Positions 1 to 64,000 of a stretch of 64,000 nt of DNA are shown here, in pieces. The notes beneath the pieces were generated by a model. That model worked only from the letters and a program-made list of their open reading frames with translations, ran no database searches and was not told the DNA's origin. How positions within the stretch are numbered: the stretch's first letter is position 1; every line of letters begins with the position of its first letter. The stretch covers positions 81,568,301 through 81,632,300 of the forward strand of contig OX578144.1 of assembly GCA_951213105.1 (NCBI GenBank), given 5' to 3'. The translations under genes and the position numbers were made by a program. This DNA is from Amaurobius ferox (lineage: Eukaryota > Arthropoda > Arachnida > Araneae > Amaurobiidae).

Positions 1-2290
1 TATTGTAAAAATATTTTTCACTTTCGTCGGCAAAAATTCATGTTATTTTGTGTTTTATACAGAAATTATTTTTCAAACACGCTATTAATTAGATGAGCGT
101 CAATTTTTGAATAATGGTATTAAAATAATGATTGGGTACTTAGAAATGCGACCATTTCAAAAACATAAATTAGAATTTGATGCATTTGCATCTAATTTTA
201 CATCTTTAGAATTTAAATTAAAAATTATTTGTTTCATCCTTTAGTATAAATAAAGGTAGTAATCCTAATAACTTTAATTTAAATGAGTTCTAAAAATAAT
301 AGAAATTTAAGAAAATCCAGCTAGTTTAACAATCAAATTTACTAAATATTTTTGACTCTGTCAAATACATTATGCATTTTGTTTTTTTTCCAGACAAGTA
401 CATATAAATACAGCATTTTTTAAATCTTTATACAAACAAATAAAAGTGAAAATTTTCCTCTGTTAGGTAACCCTGAAATTGTTTTTATATCTGAAAATTT
501 AAGGGTAATTGCTTATTTGCTAAAAATTACTCCTCTGGAAAGCAAAATACTCCTTTAAAATAAATCAGGGAGTGTTTTTACTCTTCTTGAAAAATTCTAG
601 GGCGATCTCTGGTCCCAGATAATACAGCATTGTTAACTAGGAAAAAATAAAATTGAAAGCAAAAACCAAGATGTCAACTTTAATTACCAAACCAAAGTGA
701 GTTTATACCGAAGTCGAAATGAATGAACACATTCAAACCAGTTAACCTGAGGAGTTGTAACCAGGTCTGTACAGTCGGTACCACAAATCTTCAGGTCTGA
801 TTCCTTTTTTTTCTACTGTTTAACTCCAACTCCCCTTGTATTCTAATATGACTAAGATACCGACATAAATATCAAATAATTTCTAATTTTTCATGTCAAT
901 AGTTTTTTAATTTGTAAACATTTTATGTTTTTTTCACTTATTACTTGAAATCTATTTAAAAAATTATTAAAAAATTAAATATTCCAAAATATCATTATTT
1001 TTAAATAGTTTTATTTGGGAGTTGGAGTTATCATATTTTTACAGACTCCAACTCCACTCCAAACTGCTTTCGACTCCGACTCCACAATTTTGGTTGTAAC
1101 CTTTTATGGCTTTAAAGGTTATGGTGTAAAACTGGTGTCAGATAGTCAGATTGATGTAGCTGTGCTGCAAATGCCCAACTACTATTTGTAGTAGAGCCAT
1201 TACCGTTTCCATGCTTCATTGCATAAACTCAACAATTGTTTATTAAATCAGTCATAAAGATAAATTACATGTAAACATTATTAAATAAAACAAAACACTG
1301 TAACACTCATAAAATAAACATAATGTTGTGCTACATTTTGTGCTTTGGGCTGCAGCCACATGGAAGAGACTCAACAGGTGCAAGAGACTTTGATTACAGT
1401 TATCAGGTTTAAAAAACATTATTCACAAATTTGCAGTATTTTAGTTCTTCTTCTTATGGGGTTGAAGTAATAAAAGTTGAGAATAGAAATTTTTAACCCT
1501 TATAAAGTCGATATTGGAGTATGCTTAAAAACTTCCTTTTGCCTACAAAGAGAAGAAAGTTTTCTCTTTTGCTATCAACAATCAAAAAATTAGGTTAATT
1601 TTTTACAATATCAACTCATATTGATATTGTAAAAAACAACATAAATGAACTATTAAACTAAGTGCATATACTATTTATGCAGCATGTGAAGGAGTAGACA
1701 AATACAGGCACTTGGTCTCCTGAAAATTTTTACATGGCACCATAGTTTTCCAAATTCAATAAAATCAGCAATTTTTTATCAACAGTTAGTATTCATCAAT
1801 TTAATTCAAGGATTTATTAGATAGCATGCACTACTTGGAAGTGCTCCTCATTTTTCTTCTATATGTCAATCTTCAACATTCATAGGATTCATAGGGGTCA
1901 CCAACCAATAGGAAACTGTTTATATTTTAAGTGGTTCATGACATTGTCTTATCAAGATTTTCCATAAGGAAGATACATTGTTGTTACTGGCCACAGATAT
2001 TTCAAGATGTCCATAAATCTGACTAATGTGCAGTAGCATTTTGTGACATAATAGCATGTGCTTTGTTTTTAAGCAACAGAAAGATGACACCAGCTCACAT
2101 GCTGTGTTATTCCCTACGTTTCTTCTGCAATGAATCTCGTGCTTTGAGATTAAGTTTTTATTTTATTTGTTAAGTTTCTATAAATACTTGACAAATAAAA
2201 TAAAAACATTTTTTTTATCTGTATATTAAATTTCACAGGTTTTTCTTCAAACATGGATTGCGAATGCCTGTATTGTGATGCATGGGCCAA
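1..2290. other. 3' intergenic DNA, no gene seen
   Basis: AT-rich with stop codons in all frames. Short GACTCC/GGAGTT-type repeats at 818-840 and 1015-1092 look like a fragment of a decayed DNA transposon. A 43-base block at about 1617-1660 recurs at about 2799-2842. Confidence 0.4.
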
Positions 2291-2559
2291 AAACTAAATG
2301 AAATGAACAAATCTGTGAAAATTGATTAACACAATAAGCAAAAAGCAATGCAATAAAAAAATCTTCTCCACCAGATCTAGGTTGAGCTTAAATATAACAC
2401 CATATGAAAGTGATGTTGAAGAAAGGATCAAGAGTGAACAGATAATTGATGAAAGCATCATTTGTAATGATTCAAGAGTACAATGGGCCAGCTGAAAAAC
2501 GATTGGTGAAATTTCCACATTTGGGCAAATAAAATTTTTTAGCAATTTTGACTGACTGG

Positions 2560-3160
2560 AACTACTGCTACGATTGTGCTATAAAGCAGAATATGTGAAG
2601 TATGCAGTAGCTTTCCCAACATTGCATACAAACTTGATAAATTCGTGTTTGGTATTTTATTTCCATTTAAAGTAGAAACTTAAAACATAATACAACATGC
2701 TACTGGTGTTTATCACACGTATTTCTGGCCACCAGAAAAAATGTTGCAACATTATGGTAATAATGAGATTATAGCTCTTGCCACTCATTTTTCAAAACAT
2801 ATTGATATTGTAAAAAACAACATAAATGAACTATTAAACTAGTGGTATGTGTGCAAATTCAAAGTACTTGGAACAGGTCTTCTATTAAATGAGCTGCTGG
2901 AAAAATTGTTGGCTCTGAAAGGAAACTTTTCAGATTAAAGAAAGCTCCTTCGTATTGTAATAACAATACATATTACAACTGCATCGCATGAATAAGGGTT
3001 TAGCACAATGAATGTCATTAAATATAAACTGTGAATGAAACTGTTGTTAAAAAAATTAAGTGACTTGATGATATCTTTAAATGATTTAAAGATTTTTATC
3101 AAAGATTTTGATACACACAAAAACAAAACAAAACAAAAAGGTGGTATTTCAGTGCAAAAA
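2560..3160 (+). pseudogene. hAT transposase remnant (C-terminal dimerisation region)
   Basis: Plus-strand reading from 2996 gives GFSTMNVIKYKL, a stop, then LSDLMISLND. This follows the hAT C-terminal pattern of an Arg/Glu-Gly-Phe-Ser-x-Met-Asn core, then a Leu-rich helix and L-M-x-I-S-L. The preceding segment (HFSKHIDIVKNNINELLN) looks like the helical part upstream. Several in-frame stops and frame changes show it is dead. It lies beyond the 3' end of CCDC174. Boundaries are approximate. Confidence 0.6.
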
Positions 3161-3244
3161 CAAATCAACACACAATTTCTTAAAAAAAAAAAAAAAAAGA
3201 CAACTGAGACATATCATGTGATTGAATCTCTTGCATTGGTTTGA

Positions 3245-5300
3245 GTCATAGTGTCTGTCAAAAAATGGCAAAATAGTGTTATGACTTTATTTTAATTTTT
3301 ATTTTATTATTATTTTTAATTATTTATTAATTTAAGTTTATTTATTATTTAAGAGATATTTATTTTATAGACGGTATTTATTACTATTATTAATTTTCTT
3401 TTAACAATTATTTTGTTACTTAATATGTTTTTGATCAATAAAGATTATTATTATTATCATTTATCAATTTGGCCTGTGATCTGCAAGTTATTTAACTCCA
3501 AAATATATCAAATCAATAAGATCTAAAAAACCATATACCTTTCAGAAAGTACATTCAAAAGAATCACCTACCATTTAGACAAGCCTAAAGTTTTAAAGGA
3601 AAAAAACAAAAATAATTACACAGAGGTAGGACATTACTGGCATAATTTTTATTAAAACAAACACAAAAGAAGACAAACCCAATAATATGGAAGCTACACT
3701 TTTAACTGATGAATAATTTTCAAGAATGCCTTTAGAAATAAGACTAAAGATTTAAATAATTTTAAATGCAAAGGATAATTATTAAACATTTTTCTAAAAC
3801 TTTGTGAATATTTAATCCAAGGTTCAAGATCTCTCTGGTCTGAAGACCAGAGTTTGTTCTACCTGGAGATGTCCACAAAAGAAAGGAAATTTTAAATTAA
3901 ACAGGATAAAAAGCTACTTCAAGATTTTGCAATACAACTTTAAAATTCAAGGGATAAATAAATGGTTAATTTAAGACTTCTCAAAATCATATTAAGAGAG
4001 GCTTATACAAATATTAACATAAAAAAAATACACATATTTTCAAAATTTTGAAAATACTCGAACATAGCATACTAATTAAAAGGCCATTTAATTATTAGAT
4101 ATAAACTTGTAAAATGAGAATGTGTTGAAGTTGAACATTTTGTATCTAAATTCTCAGAATGTTTGAATTAATGCTCTACAATCTACACAAATATGTAAGA
4201 AATCACCCATAGAGGGCAGGATCACCAAACGGAACAAGAAAGCTAGGAATCACAAGATCTCGCCCCTTTTGTTGTTTAGCTGTTGTGTTGATTAATTCAA
4301 AGCTAAACAACGTAACAACAGAGCTGAGTGATACTAGTGACAATGTTATTGTTATCACATGTATGTTTATGTTATAGGATGCATAAGTGACAATGTTATT
4401 GTTATCAAATGCACAAGTGATGATGTCATTGCACTAACTGAAAGAGTGATTCGAGTGGTTGCTGATCTGCCAAACCATTCAAAAGGGGTGATCCCAGTGG
4501 TCGGCATGGCACCAAATCATTCATGATGATAGTGCAAAGTTGAAGAAACAATTTCACATTATCATTGATGTTGATAAAATAAGAATCAGATTAAAACATG
4601 TGGATGCAGCACAGAAGATGATGAAAAATTTAGAACTAGAAGAATACGCCATAAAAATGGATGATTCCAGGTAGTCGCTGGCTGGCAATCAAAAAACTTT
4701 GTGCTGCCACTTTAACAGCTGAGATCCGAATACCTGCCAATGAAATTCTTTCTTTCCAAAAGCCGTCAACACCAATTAGCGAGTCCTGGGCATAGCTGTG
4801 CATGGCATTGCACACACCAAGGAGTAAAAACCTATACATTGCCTGCAAGTGTGAGGTCGGTGTGAGTCGGTAATCTACTCAGCATGTATATAAGATTACA
4901 CTGAGTTAGCACCCCCTGACATGTGTTACACTCTGAGTACCTCTGAGGCTTAAAAAGATGGACTTTTTTGGGATTTGCATTATCAAGGTGTATTGCGGCA
5001 AAGAAAAACTTATAGGGATGCTAGAATACACTGGTGAATGATTAATGGACATAATTAACGTTTACAGCTAATTAAATGTAATTTAGATTAGTGAAATGCT
5101 ACAAATAGAAGGTAAATTACAATTAACATTATTTAAATTGCTGAAATAGTGACTACATTAAATTAATTTGTACTTTTGAAGGAAATGGGAAAATTTTGGA
5201 ATTTTGAACTTATCATACACATTCAAATTTAAAGACATGATAGAAAATGCATTTTCATATAGGAATTTCTGAAACTACATCAATATTATAAAATAAAACT
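3245..5300. other. 3' flank of CCDC174, no gene seen
   Basis: AT-rich DNA, including a very AT-rich tract at 3280-3460. 4200-4540 is somewhat richer in GC and contains short repeated words (CAATGTTATTGTTATCA twice), but I recognise no family. Confidence 0.4.
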
Positions 5301-5306
5301 TTTATT
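5301..5306 (-). terminator. candidate polyadenylation signal of CCDC174
   Basis: AATAAA on the minus strand, 21 bases beyond the stop codon. A second AATAAA-like run lies nearby. A 3' UTR this short is possible but unproven, and more distal signals exist in this AT-rich DNA. Confidence 0.4.
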
Positions 5307-5326
5307 TACAGTTTTAGATACATTTT

Positions 5327-61932
<56,606 letters not shown>

Positions 61933-62310
61933 ACTGATAACAGAGACACTAGCGTGTAAAGAGAAAATTCTGCACAAAGTGTTTACATTTTCAATAACAC
62001 GGGTAATAAAAATACATAAATAAATAGATAAATTATCCTGGCACTAAATCAAGATCCCAAAATAAAATACAATATATTTCAAAACATCAAAACAAACATA
62101 TTAGCTTTAGGTGAAAAAACAGTTAATAAGATTTAAGACAGTAACCATTGAGCTATATTTTATGATGACTTCAATGTCCGTCATCAACAATCTAGGAGGA
62201 TGGACCTTATTCCTGCAGTAGTTACTGCGCTGCGGCGCTGTATGCAGTAGTGGCTTTAATGATTTCCCGCAAACTCGCCATCGTCTAGCACGAATTTAAA
62301 ACCAATAAAT
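61933..62310 (-). promoter_or_regulatory. 5' UTR and likely promoter region of CCDC174
   Basis: This lies immediately upstream of the start codon. 62215-62310 contains a small CpG-richer patch (TGCGCTGCGGCGCTG, CCCGC, CTCGCC) that stands out from the AT-rich surroundings. No clear TATA or initiator can be defended, so the start site is not located. Confidence 0.3.
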
Positions 62311-62644
62311 TGTAATTTAATCTATTCCAATTATTTTTTAAAGAGAATAAATATAGTCCAATATTTATCTATTTTAATATATTATTTTTTACTTTATGCT
62401 AAAAGTGAACGAAAGAGTTGCCGCATGATAAGAAACGGTTTTTGTTTCGAAAGTTTTCTGCCGAGAAAAAAAATAAATAATAAATGTTTGTGCACATGTT
62501 ATCATGTACGTTATACGTTTAGTCAATATTTGTAACAGGTTTATAATTCTGCAATGTGTACTTTATATTATAAACGTTTATAATTTTCTTTTGTATTTAA
62601 ACATTCTAACTTCTAGATAATGAAATATGTGCTCACGGTATGAA

Positions 62645-62766
62645 CAGTGTTTCTTTCAGGACTTTTTGGCCGGGGCGAAAGAAATTCTAGAAGAGCATAG
62701 AATGTCTTCGGGGGGGGGGGGGGGGGGGCGAAGCCCCCTACGGAGATATGCCTAAAAGAAACACTG
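62645..62766. mobile_element. small hAT-type MITE
   Basis: CAGTGTTTCTTTCAGG pairs with CCTAAAAGAAACACTG. The flanks GGTATGAA and GGTGTGAA are an 8-bp duplication with one change. Only 122 bp, with a G-run of about 20 in the middle. Confidence 0.85.
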
Positions 62767-63222
62767 GGTGTGAAATATGATAATGATATATGTGCTGCGA
62801 TGGAGACGTTTTGATTATTTTTCTGCCATTAAATTACTGAAAGAAAACTCATGAACTCTAAACTATATTTTGATAATGCTTATGATATATCTTAATCATG
62901 ATCGTTTATGGAACATTTTTCAGGGTGGGGGTGGGGGGTGGATCAAATCACTAGCATGAATGTGGCAAACTCAAGGATAAGACATACAATATCTATCTTG
63001 ATACGTTTGTGACCTTGAATGTCTAGGGCGACAAGCGCCTCTTTGTCTTCCCCTACGGACGCCCATGATTTTAATATTTAGCCCATATTGTTAGCCCATA
63101 TTATTCACAAATAAGCACACATCACTTTTACAAATATCTGTATGAGTCTGAAATCTTCTATTACTCGATATTTGTAATTATAATCATACTTTCAAGTCAG
63201 AAAAACACACTAGGGCACCTAA

Positions 63223-63622
63223 CCACTAGCGGATGCAGCGGAGAGGGGCTAGGGATTTCAACTACCTAACTTCATTAATTTTTCCAAATATTGCGCTTGG
63301 AGCCGGCCATCTCTTTCAAAACACGACACGTTTCAAGATTTTTAGTTTGAAAATTTTAAGCTTGATTTTGGAAATGAATTAAACTCGATTCGCCTTTTCA
63401 AGTCGGCTTGAAACTCGATCCTGTTGCGTCCTCTGCATTCATCCGCCGATCGTGCTTTCCGTTTCAAATAGGCTTGAAAATCTCAGTGCGAACGAAATAT
63501 AACATGAAATCGTCTGCACTAGATAAAATGACTTTTTTACTATATTGTATCAATATGCGTATATTGCATCTATGCACGAGAAAAACATAACCGCCTCAAA
63601 ATAAAATTCTGGATCTGCTACT
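63223..63622. mobile_element. possible hAT-like MITE
   Basis: The left CACTAGCGGATGCAG resembles the right end reversed, CAGTAGCAGATCCAG. No matching target duplication, so this rests on the ends alone. Confidence 0.35.
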
Positions 63623-64000
63623 GCAGGAGTTCTTCGCAGACTGATGAGTTCTTTGTAGACTTGAAAAGATAGAAAGAACTCAGTTTATTCCCAGTAATAA
63701 ACTGGGTTTTTATGGGGAAGTAATTTTGAAAGTTTCCAAGTGAGAATTTTCAATCATTGCATTTTGCATTGTGAAAATATGTATAAGACCCAAAACTAAT
63801 ATTTATTTTTTAGATTCGGAATTATAAATAGCTTAATAGTAAGAGAGATTTGCTAGATCAAAGAAAACTTTTTTAAATGATGTGGCTTTCTTATTTTGCT
63901 ATATTATTAAAAGCCAGGTGCATCTGATGATAAAATCCTTTTAAAATAGAGATTTTCAAGTTTTCTGTTAAAATCGAGAATTTTTTAGCGCCGGATAAAT

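Larger units (their letters stand above)
62311..64000. other. 5' intergenic DNA of CCDC174
   Basis: No coding signal. Holds the MITE at 62645-62766, a TACGGACGCCCATG transposon-like end at 63054-63067, and a possible hAT-like element at 63223-63622. Confidence 0.5.

Overview
This is AT-rich animal nuclear DNA (roughly 70% A+T by eye). It is dominated by one intron-rich protein gene on the minus strand, surrounded and interrupted by transposable elements. The lineage is probably arthropod, perhaps an arachnid: tRNA-derived SINEs, mariner, Tc1, Tigger-like and many hAT remnants, and an I/R1-like LINE sit together in very long introns. Nothing in the window fixes the species, so this is inference.

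The host gene is an orthologue of CCDC174 (coiled-coil domain containing 174, DUF4078 family). I assembled ten coding exons by hand from the minus strand: 61900-61932, 61704-61808, 42928-43022, 40654-40715, 36124-36277, 34874-34980, 23922-24016, 11059-11191, 7629-7784 and 5327-5403. Every junction is GT-AG, every phase matches, and the sum is 1017 nt (338 codons plus stop). So 1 kb of coding sequence is spread over 56.6 kb. Introns 2, 6 and 7 (18.7, 10.9 and 12.7 kb) are inflated by nested repeats.

Layout from the left. 1-5300 is 3' intergenic DNA with a decayed hAT transposase. 5.4-11 kb (introns 9 and 8) holds a hAT MITE and a TA-flanked element with a dead mariner transposase inside it. 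11.2-23.9 kb (intron 7) holds a dispersed 1-kb repeat, a Tigger-like fragment, a probable LTR element with a C-over-G biased leader, and a 5'-truncated LINE with an intact 558-codon reading frame. 24-34.9 kb (intron 6) holds a 2.36-kb hAT and two TA-flanked MITEs. 35-43 kb (introns 5 to 3) holds a foldback element, a complete SINE and another copy of the 1-kb repeat. 43-61.7 kb (intron 2) is a matryoshka: a 12.7-kb hAT with a perfect 8-bp target duplication contains a 3.7-kb TIR element of unassigned type, a second hAT, two further 1-kb repeat copies, a SINE and a Tc1 remnant. Beyond it lie a second LTR-like segment and a partly inverted tandem array. 62-64 kb is the 5' flank of CCDC174, with small MITEs.

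No operon-like, CRISPR or bacterial system is present. The most unusual material is the unassigned TIR element at 46695-50418, the 1-kb family with terminal hairpins, and the many near-perfect short hairpins scattered through the window.
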